Of a stretch of 64,000 bases of DNA, positions 29,238-38,077 are shown one piece after another (the first letter of the stretch is position 1; each line of letters begins with the position of its first letter). This DNA is from Amnibacterium flavum. Lineage in GTDB: Bacteria; Actinomycetota; Actinomycetes; Actinomycetales; Microbacteriaceae. Under the pieces are notes generated by a model that saw nothing but the letters and a program-made list of their open reading frames with translations, was not told where the DNA came from and made no database searches. The DNA lies in NCBI RefSeq assembly GCF_003097495.1, contig NZ_QEOP01000002.1:806001-870000 (forward strand), read 5' to 3'. The translations under genes were made by a program, and so were the position numbers.

Positions 29238-30167
29238 ATGAAGATCGTGTTCGCCGGCACGCCCGCGGTCGCGGTGCCGAGCCTCGACGCCATCGCGTCG
29301 AGCGGGCACGACATCGTCGCGGTCGTCACCCGTCCCGATGCCCCTCTCGGCCGCAAGCGCGTCCTCACCCCGTCACCGGTCGGTCTGCGGGCGGAGGAGC
29401 TCGGGCTCCCCGTTCTCAAAGCCGCTCGAGCGGACGACGAGCTGACCGACGCCATCGCGCGGCTCGCGCCCGACCTGGGAGTCGTCGTCGCCTACGGCGC
29501 CCTGCTGCGACAGCCGCTGCTCGATACTCCGCGGCTCGGCTGGATCAACCTGCACTTCTCGCTCCTCCCGCGTTGGCGCGGCGCGGCCCCGGTGCAGCAC
29601 GCGGTCATCGCCGGCGACACGGTCACCGGAGCGAGCGTCTTCCAGCTCGAGGCGGGCCTCGACACCGGACCGGTCTTCGGCACGATCGAGCAGCCGATCG
29701 CACCGCACGCCACATCGGGCAAGCTCCTCGAGACGCTCTCGCACAGCGGCTCCGAACTGCTGCTGTCCGTCGTCGACGCCCTCGCGGACGGCTCCGCCAC
29801 CGCCGTCGCGCAGGTCGGCGAGGTGACGCTCGCCCCGAAGCTCGGCATCGTGGATGCGGCCATCGACGCCGGGCGGAGCGCAGCCGAGGTGTCCGGACGC
29901 ATCCGGGGGACCACGCCCGAGCCGGGCGCCTTCGTGACGATCGACGGTCTCCGCCTCAAACTCCTCGATGCCGCCATCGCCCTCGATGCTCCACGCATCG
30001 AGCCGTACGTCATCGAGTCGCACGGCGGTCGCCTGCTGCTCGGCACGGCGACGGACCCCATCGAGCTCACCAGCGTGCACCCGGCGGGCAAGCGCCCGAT
30101 GCCGGCGCTCGACTGGTGGAGGGGACGCGGCGATCGCGGGCCCGTGCGAGTGGATTCGCCCTCATGA
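29238..30167 (+). CDS. fmt: Methionyl-tRNA formyltransferase
   Basis: Formylates initiator Met-tRNA. 309 residues. KIVFAGTPAVAVPSL starts the Rossmann domain. INLHFSLLPRWRGAAPVQHA holds the catalytic Asn/His segment with SLLP. The C-terminal OB-like domain covers about 205-305. ATG 29238 is preceded by AGGCCGACG. A TACACT at 29171 may be a promoter element. Its stop overlaps rsmB as ATGA. Confidence 0.96.
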   Translation: MKIVFAGTPAVAVPSLDAIASSGHDIVAVVTRPDAPLGRKRVLTPSPVGLRAEELGLPVLKAARADDELTDAIARLAPDLGVVVAYGALLRQPLLDTPRLGWINLHFSLLPRWRGAAPVQHAVIAGDTVTGASVFQLEAGLDTGPVFGTIEQPIAPHATSGKLLETLSHSGSELLLSVVDALADGSATAVAQVGEVTLAPKLGIVDAAIDAGRSAAEVSGRIRGTTPEPGAFVTIDGLRLKLLDAAIALDAPRIEPYVIESHGGRLLLGTATDPIELTSVHPAGKRPMPALDWWRGRGDRGPVRVDSPS

Positions 30168-31546
30168 GCGCGCCCGCAGCCGTGCATGCCAAGACCGCGC
30201 GGGACATCGCGCTCGACGTCATCCGAGCCGTCAACACCGACGACGCCTACGCCAACCTCCTGCTGCCGGCGAGACTGCGACGGGCGGGCCTGAGCACCCC
30301 GGACGCCGCCCTCGCCACCGAGCTGACCTACGGCACGCTCCGGCGCTCCGGCTACTACGACAGGGTCATCGAGCTCGCCGCCGGCCGGTCCATCGACCGG
30401 ATCGACGCGCCCCTCCGCGACATCCTGCGCCTCGGCACCCACCAGCTCCTGTCGATGCGCGTCCCGCCCCACGCCGCCGTCAACGAGGCCGTCCAGCAGG
30501 CCAAGAGCTCGGGGAAACGCTCCGGCACCGGGTTCGTCAACGGCGTCCTCCGTTCGATCGCCCGAGTCGACCGGGAGGAGTGGCAGCACCGTGTACTCGG
30601 CGACTCCGCGGACGACGACAGCAGACTCGCCGTGCTGCATTCGCATCCGAGCTGGGTGGTCAGCGCCCTGCGCGATGTCCTCGACGCCGACGGGCAGGGA
30701 TCCGAGCTGACCTATCTGCTCGAGGCCGACAACGCCCCTCCCAAGGTCGGGCTGGTCGCTCTGCCCGGTCTCGCCGATCGCGACGGGGACCTCGCGCCGC
30801 TGCCGCATACCGAGTTCTCCCCGCTCGGAGTCGTTCTCAGCGGGGGAGACCCGCTCGACGTCAGTGCCGTCGCGGCCGGTCGCGCGCGCGTCCAGGACGA
30901 GGGCTCCCAGCTCGCCGCCCTCGCGCTGTCGCGGGCGCGCCCCGTCGTCTCCGGCGAGAAATGGCTCGACATGTGCGCGGGTCCTGGCGGCAAGGCCGCG
31001 CTCCTCGCGGCGGAGGCCGCGATCGGCGGCGCGCACGTCACCGCGAACGAAGTGGTGCCCGCTCGAGCCCAGCTCGTCCGGAACGCGCTCGAGGTGCTCC
31101 CCGGCGATCCCGTGGTCGTGGAGGGCGACGGTCGTCGCTTCTCCGATCAGCCCGGCGCCTACGACCGGGTCCTGCTCGACGCCCCGTGCACCGGACTCGG
31201 CGCGCTCCGGCGCCGCCCCGAGTCGCGCTGGCGCAAGCAGCCGAGTGATGTGGAGGCCCTGGTGCCTCTTCAGCGCGAGCTCCTGGACGCCGCGATCGCC
31301 GCGACAGCGGTCGGCGGCCTCATCGCCTACGTCACCTGCTCTCCCCATCTGGCCGAGACGCGCGAGGTGGTGGCCGACGCGCTCGCCCGTCACCCGGGCC
31401 TCCGAGCGGTCGACACCCCGGCGGTGCTCGACGAGGTGACGGCGGGGAGCCTGAGCCGGGCGAAGGTCGGCGATGCCGTTCAGCTGTGGCCCCACCGCCA
31501 CGGCACCGACGGCATGTTCATCGCGCTGCTGTCGAAGAACGCCTGA
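30164..31546 (+). CDS. rsmB: 16S rRNA m5C methyltransferase RsmB (Sun/NOL1 family)
   Basis: 460 residues. An N-terminal NusB-like helical domain (about 8-145; ARDIALDVIRAV, RLGTHQLLSMRVPPHAAVNEAV) precedes a SAM-dependent methyltransferase. The SAM loop is LDMCAGPGGKAALLA. The two catalytic Cys are in LDAPCTGLGAL and YVTCSPHLAE. It probably methylates C967 (E. coli numbering) of 16S rRNA. The ATG overlaps the fmt TGA. Confidence 0.92.
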   Translation: MSAPAAVHAKTARDIALDVIRAVNTDDAYANLLLPARLRRAGLSTPDAALATELTYGTLRRSGYYDRVIELAAGRSIDRIDAPLRDILRLGTHQLLSMRVPPHAAVNEAVQQAKSSGKRSGTGFVNGVLRSIARVDREEWQHRVLGDSADDDSRLAVLHSHPSWVVSALRDVLDADGQGSELTYLLEADNAPPKVGLVALPGLADRDGDLAPLPHTEFSPLGVVLSGGDPLDVSAVAAGRARVQDEGSQLAALALSRARPVVSGEKWLDMCAGPGGKAALLAAEAAIGGAHVTANEVVPARAQLVRNALEVLPGDPVVVEGDGRRFSDQPGAYDRVLLDAPCTGLGALRRRPESRWRKQPSDVEALVPLQRELLDAAIAATAVGGLIAYVTCSPHLAETREVVADALARHPGLRAVDTPAVLDEVTAGSLSRAKVGDAVQLWPHRHGTDGMFIALLSKNA

Positions 31547-31568
31547 CCCAGACACCACCCGCGCCTGC

Positions 31569-31750
31569 GGATATTCCGGGCTTGTACGCACCTTCCGGCG
31601 TCTCTATATGTCCGGAACGCACGAGTTCGGTGGGCTAGTCCTGCCAGGCCACCGGGCATCCGAACCCGTGAACACCGAACCGGCAGGCCTGAGTCCGCAC
31701 GTTCCGGACAGATGTGCACGCCGGGACGTGCGTATCTGACCGGAATTTCC
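31569..31750. repeat. Palindromic intergenic element: two inverted copies of a CCGG-rich repeat
   Basis: The 266-bp gap between rsmB and rpe is filled by this element. The left arm (31569-31630, + strand) and right arm (31750-31688, read on the - strand) share ATTCCGG-N6-ACGCAC-NYYCCGGCGT-N8-GTCCGGAACG with identical spacing. The centre (31631-31687) adds complementary CCTGCC (31641-31646) and GGCAGG (31682-31687). A third copy is at 49046. There is no coding potential that I trust. It could be a REP/MITE-like element, a protein-binding array or a cruciform. 31751-31800 holds nothing recognisable. Confidence 0.75.
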
Positions 31751-31800
31751 GCAAGACGGACGGCGGGACGCTTCGGATCCAGTTCGGGCCGGAGCCGCGA

Positions 31801-31806
31801 CAGAAT
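31801..31806 (+). promoter_or_regulatory. Candidate leaderless promoter -10 (CAGAAT) for rpe
   Basis: CAGAAT ends 7 nt before the GTG of rpe, the same spacing as before other leaderless candidates. -35 not clear. Confidence 0.35.
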
Positions 31807-31812
31807 AGGAGC

Positions 31813-32481
31813 GTGTCGATCCGCATCCATCCGAGTATCCTCGCCGCCGACTTCGCGAACTTCGAGAGCGAGCTGAGGCGGATCTCGCGGGCCGATTCCG
31901 CGCACGTCGACGTGATGGACAACCACTTCGTCCCGAACCTCACCTTCGGGCTGCCCGTGGTCGAGCGTCTCGCCGAGGTGAGTCCGGTCCCGCTCGATCT
32001 GCATCTGATGATCGACGACCCCGACCGATGGGCGCCCGACTATGCGACGGCCGGTGCCGACTCGGTGACGTTCCACGTCGAGGCGGCTCGCGAGCCGGTG
32101 ACGCTCGCCCGGGCGATCCGCGCGAAGGGCGCGAAGGTCGGCCTCGCCCTCAAGCCGGGTACTCCGGTGGAGCCGTGGCTGGACCGTCTCGACGAGTTCG
32201 ACATGATCCTCGTGATGACGGTCGAACCGGGCTTCGGCGGTCAGGAGTTCATGCACGACATGATGCCCAAGGTGCGCCTCGTCGCCGATGCGGCGAAGAC
32301 CGGCGGCCACCCCACCCGGGTGCAGGTCGACGGCGGGGTCGGGCCGGCCACGATCGGCGAAGCGGCGCGAAACGGCGCCGACACGTTCGTCGCCGGGTCG
32401 AGCGTGTTCCGCAGTCCCGACCCCGACGCGACCATCCACGAGCTGCGTCGCCTCGCCGAGAAGGCCGTCGGACGGGCCTGA
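31813..32481 (+). CDS. rpe: Ribulose-phosphate 3-epimerase
   Basis: Interconverts ribulose-5-P and xylulose-5-P. 222 residues, TIM barrel. IHPSILAADFANF, HVDVMDNHFVPNLTFG and DLHLMIDDPDRW carry the metal His and catalytic Asp. MTVEPGFGGQEF and VQVDGGVGPATI are the later signature blocks. GTG 31813 starts the conserved first strand at once; there is no good ribosome-binding site, which fits a leaderless mRNA. A single metal-site change (usual VMDGHFVPN reads VMDNHFVPN) is common in actinobacteria. Confidence 0.95.
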   Translation: MSIRIHPSILAADFANFESELRRISRADSAHVDVMDNHFVPNLTFGLPVVERLAEVSPVPLDLHLMIDDPDRWAPDYATAGADSVTFHVEAAREPVTLARAIRAKGAKVGLALKPGTPVEPWLDRLDEFDMILVMTVEPGFGGQEFMHDMMPKVRLVADAAKTGGHPTRVQVDGGVGPATIGEAARNGADTFVAGSSVFRSPDPDATIHELRRLAEKAVGRA

Positions 32482-32528
32482 CCTCGCCCGCGCGCGCCGC
32501 GGGACGGGGTGCGTGTCCGACGAACCGG

Positions 32529-32534
32529 TAGCCT
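32529..32534 (+). promoter_or_regulatory. Candidate leaderless promoter -10 (TAGCCT) for the his operon
   Basis: TAGCCT ends 7 nt before the hisE GTG. No Shine-Dalgarno fits the remaining 7 nt. It would drive hisE-hisG-hisF-hisI-trpE. Confidence 0.5.
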
Positions 32535-32541
32535 GTGAGGC

Positions 32542-32805
32542 GTGAAGACCTTCGACGAACTGTTCGCGGAGCTCGCCGACAAGGCGGCCACACGCCCCGA
32601 GGGCTCCGGCACCGTCGCAGAGCTCGACGCGGGCGTGCACGCCATCGGCAAGAAGATCGTCGAGGAGGCCGCTGAGGTGTGGATGGCGGCGGAACACGAA
32701 TCCGACGACCGGTTCGCCGAAGAGGCATCCCAGCTGCTGTACCACGTGCAGGTCATGCTGCTCGCCCGGGGACTCACACCGGCCGACGTGTACCGACATC
32801 TCTGA
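32542..32805 (+). CDS. hisE: Phosphoribosyl-ATP pyrophosphatase
   Basis: Second step of histidine synthesis. 87 residues, all-helical MazG-like fold. [20 protein letters not shown] carries the EExxE metal motif, and [18 protein letters not shown] the second acidic helix. It is separate from hisI, as in other actinobacteria. GTG at 32542. hisG follows after 61 nt and probably belongs to the same transcript. Confidence 0.95.
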   Translation: MKTFDELFAELADKAATRPEGSGTVAELDAGVHAIGKKIVEEAAEVWMAAEHESDDRFAEEASQLLYHVQVMLLARGLTPADVYRHL

Positions 32806-32866
32806 CGCCCCGGCTGCGAGGCCGGACCGTCCACTCCTTCCCGTCGACCATCCTGCAGAGAAGACC

Positions 32867-33706
32867 ATGTTGAAGATCGCAGTGCCCAACAAGGGCACGC
32901 TCAGTGAGAACGCCGTCGCGATGCTCCGCGAGGCGGGCTACGCGGTTCGCCGCGACCCCAAGGAGCTCATCGTCGCCGACCCGCGCAACCAGGTGGAGTT
33001 CTTCTACCTGCGCCCCCGCGACATCGCCACCTACGTCGGGTCGGGAGCGCTCGATGTCGGCATCACCGGCCGGGACCTCCTCCTCGATTCGCACTCCACC
33101 GCGAAGGAGGTCGAGGCGCTCGACTTCGGAGCGTCGACCTTCCGCTTCGCCGGGCCCATCGGCGGGTTCACGACGCTCGGCGACCTGACGGGCAAGCGGG
33201 TCGCCACCAGCTACACCAGCCTCGTCGGCGACTACCTCGAGGCCCAGGGCATCGAGGCGAACCTGATCCACCTCGACGGGGCTGTCGAGTCGGCTGTCCG
33301 CCTGGGCGTCGCGGACGCCGTCGCCGACGTCGTCGAGACCGGATCGACCCTGCGCAAGCAGGGCCTCGAGATCTTCGGGCCCGTCATCCTCGAGTCCAAC
33401 GCCGTGCTCGTCTCGAACGATGCCGCCGTGGCCGGACTCGACACCCTGCTGCGCCGCCTCCAGGGGGTGATGGTCGCCCACCAGTACGTGCTGATGGACT
33501 ACGACCTCCCCACCGCGCTCATCGACGTCGCGACCGCGATCACGCCCGGCTTCGAGTCGCCGACCGTGTCACCGCTGCGCGGCGACGACTGGGTGGCGGT
33601 CCGCGTCATGGTTCCCCGGGACGACACCAACGAGCTGATGGACCGTCTGTACGAGATCGGGGCGCGGGCGATCCTCGTCAGCCCCATCCACGCCGCGAGG
33701 ATCTGA
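32867..33706 (+). CDS. hisG: ATP phosphoribosyltransferase, long form
   Basis: First and feedback-inhibited step of histidine synthesis. 279 residues, the long HisG form with its own C-terminal ACT-like regulatory domain (about 205-279), so no HisZ is needed. [15 protein letters not shown] is the N-terminal signature. [12 protein letters not shown] appears as [18 protein letters not shown], the PRPP site. ATG 32867 is preceded by GAGAAG. hisF follows after 2 nt. Confidence 0.95.
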   Translation: MLKIAVPNKGTLSENAVAMLREAGYAVRRDPKELIVADPRNQVEFFYLRPRDIATYVGSGALDVGITGRDLLLDSHSTAKEVEALDFGASTFRFAGPIGGFTTLGDLTGKRVATSYTSLVGDYLEAQGIEANLIHLDGAVESAVRLGVADAVADVVETGSTLRKQGLEIFGPVILESNAVLVSNDAAVAGLDTLLRRLQGVMVAHQYVLMDYDLPTALIDVATAITPGFESPTVSPLRGDDWVAVRVMVPRDDTNELMDRLYEIGARAILVSPIHAARI

Positions 33707-33708
33707 CC

Positions 33709-34473
33709 GTGTCGCTCGCCGTGCGGGTGATCCCGTGCCTCGATGTCGCAGCCGGTCGCGTCGTGAAAGGCGTCAACTTCCAGAACCTGCAGGACGCCGG
33801 CGACCCGGTCGAGCTGTCGCGCCGCTACTTCGAGCAGGGCGCGGATGAGCTGACGTTCCTCGACGTCACCGCGACGACCGAGGAGCGGGCCACGACCTAC
33901 GACGTCGTCCGACGCACCGCCGAGCAGGTCTTCATCCCGCTGACCGTCGGCGGGGGAGTGCGCTCCACCGAGGACGTCGCGCGTCTTCTCGCGCACGGCG
34001 CCGACAAGATCGGCGTCAACAGCGCCGCGATCGCCCGTCCCGCCCTCATCGCCGAGATCGCCGACCGGTTCGGCGCTCAGGTCGTCGTCCTCTCGCTCGA
34101 TGTCACACGCAGCGCCGAGGCACCGTCCGGATTCGTCGTCACCACGCACGGCGGACGCAGGCTGACCGACATCGACGCGATCGAATGGGCGCAGCAGGCG
34201 ATCGAGCTCGGCGCGGGAGAGCTGCTCGTCAACTCCATCGACGCCGACGGCACCAAGGCCGGATTCGACCTCGAGCTCATCGCCGCGATGCGCGAGATCA
34301 GCAGCGCCCCGGTGATCGCATCGGGCGGCGCGGGCAAGGTCAGCGACTTCGCCCCGGCCGTCGCGGCGGGAGCCGATGCGGTGCTCGCCGCGTCCGTGTT
34401 CCATCAGGGCACGCTCACGATCGGCGACGTCAAGCGAGAATTGGCGGCGGAAGGTGTGGTGATCCGCTCATGA
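33709..34473 (+). CDS. hisF: Imidazole glycerol phosphate synthase subunit HisF
   Basis: Cyclase half of IGP synthase; uses ammonia from HisH. 254 residues, TIM barrel. [18 protein letters not shown] has the catalytic Asp near residue 11, and [18 protein letters not shown] the second Asp. Both phosphate loops are present. GTG 33709 is 2 nt after hisG. hisH and hisA are not in the window. The stop overlaps hisI as ATGA. Confidence 0.96.
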   Translation: MSLAVRVIPCLDVAAGRVVKGVNFQNLQDAGDPVELSRRYFEQGADELTFLDVTATTEERATTYDVVRRTAEQVFIPLTVGGGVRSTEDVARLLAHGADKIGVNSAAIARPALIAEIADRFGAQVVVLSLDVTRSAEAPSGFVVTTHGGRRLTDIDAIEWAQQAIELGAGELLVNSIDADGTKAGFDLELIAAMREISSAPVIASGGAGKVSDFAPAVAAGADAVLAASVFHQGTLTIGDVKRELAAEGVVIRS

Positions 34474-34895
34474 CCATGACGACGGCGCAACTCGGCGAGG
34501 CTCTCGACGCCGCGCGATTCGACGCGAACGGTCTGCTGCCCGCGATCATCCAGGAGGAGAGCACGCGCGATGTGCTCATGCTCGGCTACATGGACCGTGA
34601 AGCCCTCCGGCGCACCCTCTCGGAGGGCCGGGTGACCTTCTGGTCGCGCAGCCGGCAGGAGTACTGGCGCAAGGGCGACACGTCCGGCAACGCCCAGCAC
34701 GTCCGCGGTGCGGCCTTCGACTGCGACTCCGACGCGCTGCTCGTGACCGTCCACCAGACCGGCCCCGCCTGCCACACGGGCGCCCACGCCTGCTTCGACG
34801 TCGGGCCGCTCGACCCTTTCACCGCACTCCCCGGGGATCCCCTCCCCGCCGATACCGACTCTCCCGGAGAAACCGATGCCCAGCACGACGCGTGA
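34470..34895 (+). CDS. hisI: Phosphoribosyl-AMP cyclohydrolase
   Basis: Third step of histidine synthesis. 141 residues. [15 protein letters not shown] and [19 protein letters not shown] are family blocks. Metal-binding Cys lie in FDCDSDALL and in [12 protein letters not shown]. It is monofunctional. The Asp/Glu-rich tail after residue about 120 ([16 protein letters not shown]) overlaps the trpE start by 20 nt and seems to have been read into that gene. Confidence 0.95.
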   Translation: MTMTTAQLGEALDAARFDANGLLPAIIQEESTRDVLMLGYMDREALRRTLSEGRVTFWSRSRQEYWRKGDTSGNAQHVRGAAFDCDSDALLVTVHQTGPACHTGAHACFDVGPLDPFTALPGDPLPADTDSPGETDAQHDA

Positions 34896-36405
34896 GCAGT
34901 TCGAGGAGCTCCACCGCGACCACCGGGTGATCCCGGTCGTCCGCGAACTGTTCGCGGGGGAGGAGACCCCGGTCGGGATCTTCCGCAAACTCGCTCTGCG
35001 CGCGAGCGGCGAGCCCCGGCCCGGCACGTTCCTCCTCGAGTCCGCGGAGCAGGGCGGGATCTGGTCGCGCTGGTCGTTCGTCGGGGTGTCCTCGTTCGGC
35101 GTCCTCACCCAGCGCGACGGTGCCGTTGCCTGGCAGGACTACGGCATGCCCGCCGAGCGTGTGCTGGGCGATATCTTGGTCGGCCCGATCGACGCGCTCG
35201 GGGCCATCGTCGAACGCTGGAGGACTCCCCGCATCGAGGGGCTCCCGCCGCTGACCGGCGGCCTCGTCGGTTTCATCGGATGGGAGGCGGTCCGTCAGCT
35301 GGAGCGTCTGCCCGGTGCGCCGGAGGCCGACTACGAGGTGCCGGGGCAGGCGATGAGCTTCGTCTCCGAACTCGTCGCCGTCGACCACCGCATGGGCACC
35401 GTGCTGCTCGTCGCGACCGCTCTGTCCGACGGCGAGGAGACCCCCGACGAACTGTGGGCCGACGCCCAGCGCCGGCTCGACTCGCTGCAGCGCCGCCTCG
35501 CCCAGCCGATCGAGGCGGACCTCTCCGAGGTCGACCTCTCGGTGCCGGTCGATCCCGCCCTCCGCACGCCGCGCGGCGAGTTCTTCGCGGCCGTGGACCG
35601 CTCCAAGGAGTACATCCGCGAGGGCGATATCTTCCAGGTCGTCATCTCGCAGCGCTTCGAACTCGACCTCACCGCGTCGGCGCTCGATGTCTACCGGGTG
35701 CTCCGCACCCTCAATCCGAGCCCGTACATGTACCTGCTCGCCTTCGAACGGCTCGACGGCACGCCCTACTCGATCGTCGGCTCGTCGCCCGAGGCGCTCG
35801 TCAAGGTGTCCGACGGCCGGGTGTTCACGCACCCCATCGCCGGTTCGCGCCCGCGTGGCGCCACGCCCGAGGAGGACAGCGCGAACGCGGACGACCTCCT
35901 CGCCGACCCCAAGGAGCGGGCCGAGCACCTGATGCTCGTCGATCTCGCCCGCAACGACGTGCTCAAGGTCTGCCGGTCGAATTCCGTCGAGGTCACGGAG
36001 TTCATGCGGATCGAGCGGTTCAGTCACATCATGCACATCGTCTCCTCCGTCGAGGGCGACCTGCGCCCGGACCGCAACGCGGTCGACGTCTTCCGGGCGA
36101 CTTTCCCGGCCGGCACGCTCTCAGGAGCGCCCAAGCCGCGGGCGCTCGAGATCATCGACGAGCTCGAACCCGCGCAGCGCGGCGTCTACGGGGGAGTCGT
36201 CGGGTATTTCGACTTCGCGGGCGATGCCGATCTGGCCATCGCCATCCGCACGGCGCTCCTGTCGGACGGGGTCGCCCGGGTCCAGGCGGGGGCGGGTCTC
36301 GTGGCCGACTCCGACCCGGCGACGGAGTACATCGAGTCGCAGAACAAGGCGGCCGCTCCTCTGCGCGCCGTCGCCGTCGCGAACGCTCTGAGGAGGGTCA
36401 ACTGA
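34876..36405 (+). CDS. trpE: Anthranilate synthase component I
   Basis: Makes anthranilate from chorismate, with TrpG as glutaminase partner. 509 residues. FLLESAEQGGIWSRWSFVG is the Trp-feedback pocket (LLES-type). The chorismate-binding domain has IFQVVISQRFE, HPIAGSRPRGATPEED, MLVDLARNDVLKVC and FPAGTLSGAPKPRALEII. ATG 34876 lies inside the last codons of hisI. trpG is not adjacent. It uses the chorismate made by the aro genes at the start of the window. Confidence 0.96.
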   Translation: MPSTTREQFEELHRDHRVIPVVRELFAGEETPVGIFRKLALRASGEPRPGTFLLESAEQGGIWSRWSFVGVSSFGVLTQRDGAVAWQDYGMPAERVLGDILVGPIDALGAIVERWRTPRIEGLPPLTGGLVGFIGWEAVRQLERLPGAPEADYEVPGQAMSFVSELVAVDHRMGTVLLVATALSDGEETPDELWADAQRRLDSLQRRLAQPIEADLSEVDLSVPVDPALRTPRGEFFAAVDRSKEYIREGDIFQVVISQRFELDLTASALDVYRVLRTLNPSPYMYLLAFERLDGTPYSIVGSSPEALVKVSDGRVFTHPIAGSRPRGATPEEDSANADDLLADPKERAEHLMLVDLARNDVLKVCRSNSVEVTEFMRIERFSHIMHIVSSVEGDLRPDRNAVDVFRATFPAGTLSGAPKPRALEIIDELEPAQRGVYGGVVGYFDFAGDADLAIAIRTALLSDGVARVQAGAGLVADSDPATEYIESQNKAAAPLRAVAVANALRRVN

Positions 36406-37001
36406 CCTCCCTCCGCGCGGCCGCACCGCCCGCACGGCGGGCAAAGAACGCGAGCATCCTCGGGATCATCGTGACCTCGGGTCTCGTGCTCATCTGCGGC
36501 AACCTGACCTGGTTCACCGTGCAGCTCGGCACGGCACCGCTCGAGGTGACGGGTCAGAGCGCGGCACCCGCGCTCAGCGGTCTGGCTCTGGCAGGTCTCG
36601 CCCTCGCGGGAGCGCTCAGCATCGCCCCGCTGATCCTGCGCTACATCCTCGGCGCCCTGCAGACACTGCTCGCCCTCGTGTCCGCCTCGGCGGTCCTGCC
36701 CGTCCTGTCCGACCCCATCGCAGGAGTCGCCGCCGCCGTCACCGACGCGACCGGCATCCAGGGCGACGAGTCGGTGCGCGGCATCGTGGTCTCGCTGGAG
36801 TCCTCGCCGTGGCCCGTCGTGAGCCTCGCCGCCGCCATCGCCGGAGCACTCGTCGGCCTGCTCGTCATCGTCACGGCGCGCCGCTGGCCGACGCCCGGTC
36901 GCAAGTACGACGCCCCCGTCGAATCGCGGACCGCCGAGCCGGCTGCCCGCGGTCGGGAGGACGACTGGGACGCACTGACGCGCGGTGAGGACCCGACCTG
37001 A
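36402..37001 (+). CDS. Trp biosynthesis-associated membrane protein, probable CTG start
   Basis: 199 residues. Four membrane segments are visible (about 21-41, 53-74, 77-97 and 124-147), followed by a charged cytoplasmic tail ([16 protein letters not shown]). This matches the Trp biosynthesis-associated membrane protein family that follows trpE in actinobacteria. Between the trpE stop and the first membrane segment there is no ATG, GTG or TTG in frame; a CTG at 36402 overlaps the trpE TGA (CTGA) and has GGAGG 5 nt upstream. The next GTG would cut the first membrane segment. The function is unknown. Confidence 0.78.
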   Translation: MTSLRAAAPPARRAKNASILGIIVTSGLVLICGNLTWFTVQLGTAPLEVTGQSAAPALSGLALAGLALAGALSIAPLILRYILGALQTLLALVSASAVLPVLSDPIAGVAAAVTDATGIQGDESVRGIVVSLESSPWPVVSLAAAIAGALVGLLVIVTARRWPTPGRKYDAPVESRTAEPAARGREDDWDALTRGEDPT

Positions 37002-37049
37002 CGCCGATCCACCCGCCCCGCATGCAGCGAGCGGCCCGGCGCGTGCCTC

Positions 37050-37055
37050 TAGAAT
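37050..37055 (+). promoter_or_regulatory. Candidate leaderless promoter -10 (TAGAAT) for the HGxxPAAW gene and trpCBA
   Basis: TAGAAT, the most AT-rich of these hexamers, ends 8 nt before the ATG at 37064. A secondary promoter here would let trpC, trpB and trpA be expressed apart from trpE. Confidence 0.45.
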
Positions 37056-37063
37056 CTGTTGTC

Positions 37064-37297
37064 ATGAGCAACGAGCACACCGAACCGGGCCACGGAGACT
37101 CGCCGGCCGCGTGGACCGCGGTCGTCATCATGCTGGTGGGCTTCGCCGTGGGCACAGCAGCTCTCTTCCTCGACCTGTACCCGGTCGTCTACGTCGGCGG
37201 CGCGATCGTCATCCTCGGTCTCATCGTCGGCTGGGTGATGAAGCGCGCGGGGTACGGCGTCAACGGGCCGCGCTACGTGCCCAAGGCGCACAACTAG
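37064..37297 (+). CDS. Small two-helix membrane protein with HGxxPAAW motif
   Basis: 77 residues. N-terminal [14 protein letters not shown] holds the HGxxPAAW motif of a small actinobacterial family found with trp genes. Two membrane segments follow (about 18-38 and 43-63), then [13 protein letters not shown]. The function is unknown. ATG 37064 was chosen over an upstream ATG at 37022 because the motif then sits near the N terminus and a TAGAAT lies just upstream. trpC begins 3 nt after the stop. Confidence 0.78.
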   Translation: MSNEHTEPGHGDSPAAWTAVVIMLVGFAVGTAALFLDLYPVVYVGGAIVILGLIVGWVMKRAGYGVNGPRYVPKAHN

Positions 37298-37300
37298 CCG

Positions 37301-38077
37301 GTGTCCATACTCAGCGACCTCGTCGAAGGGGCGCGTGCCGACGCCGCAACCAGGCGCGAGAACACCCCCCTCAGCGATCTCGAGCGCGCCGCGGCCGATG
37401 TCGCTCCCGCACTCGACGCCCTCGAGGCACTCCGCCCGGCCGAGAAGGTCAAGATCATCGCCGAGGTCAAGCGCAAGAGCCCCTCGCGCGGCCACCTCGC
37501 CGACATCCCCGACCCGGCCGAGCTCGCCTCGACCTATGCGGGTGCCGGTGCGAGCGCGATCAGCGTGCTGACCGAGGAGCGCCGCTTCGGCGGTTCGCTC
37601 GACGACCTCCGCGCGGTCCGGTCCGCCGTCGACATCCCGATCCTCCGCAAGGACTTCATCGTCGAGGAGTACCAGGTCTTCGAGGCACGGGCGGCGGGAG
37701 CCGATCTCGTGCTACTCATCGCCGCGGCGCTCGATCAGCGCCGGCTCCACGAGCTGCACGAACTCGTCGGCGAGCTCGGCATGACCGCGCTCGTCGAGAC
37801 CCACGACGAGGACGAGGTGCTCCGCGCGCTCGACGTCGGCGCGCCCATCATCGGCGTGAACGCGCGCGACCTCGGAACGTTCGAGCTCGACCCCGACCTG
37901 TTCGGCCGTCTCGCGGGGGGCATCCCCGGCTCCGTGGTCCGCGTGGCCGAGTCGGCCGTCAAGCAGGCCGCCGATGTCGCCCACTACCGAGCCGCGGGGG
38001 CCGATGTCGTCCTCGTCGGCGAAGCTCTCGTGACCGGGGACCCGGCCGCCCGACTCGAGGAGTTCCTGGCCGTATGA
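37301..38077 (+). CDS. trpC: Indole-3-glycerol phosphate synthase
   Basis: 258 residues, TIM barrel. [15 protein letters not shown] carries the catalytic Lys and Ser region. [30 protein letters not shown] and [15 protein letters not shown] are the family blocks. GTG at 37301 follows the stop of the small membrane protein by 3 nt. Monofunctional: trpF is not fused and not nearby. The stop overlaps trpB as ATGA. Confidence 0.95.
   Translation: MSILSDLVEGARADAATRRENTPLSDLERAAADVAPALDALEALRPAEKVKIIAEVKRKSPSRGHLADIPDPAELASTYAGAGASAISVLTEERRFGGSLDDLRAVRSAVDIPILRKDFIVEEYQVFEARAAGADLVLLIAAALDQRRLHELHELVGELGMTALVETHDEDEVLRALDVGAPIIGVNARDLGTFELDPDLFGRLAGGIPGSVVRVAESAVKQAADVAHYRAAGADVVLVGEALVTGDPAARLEEFLAV

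Noticed and set aside
26151-29309. 1052-codon open frame on the - strand opposite metK-priA
   Set aside because: Same shadow effect; it spans two clearly coding genes and shows no motif.
31547-31812. Small coding genes in the rsmB-rpe gap
   Set aside because: The short open frames cross the inverted-repeat arms and resemble no protein; no ribosome-binding sites.
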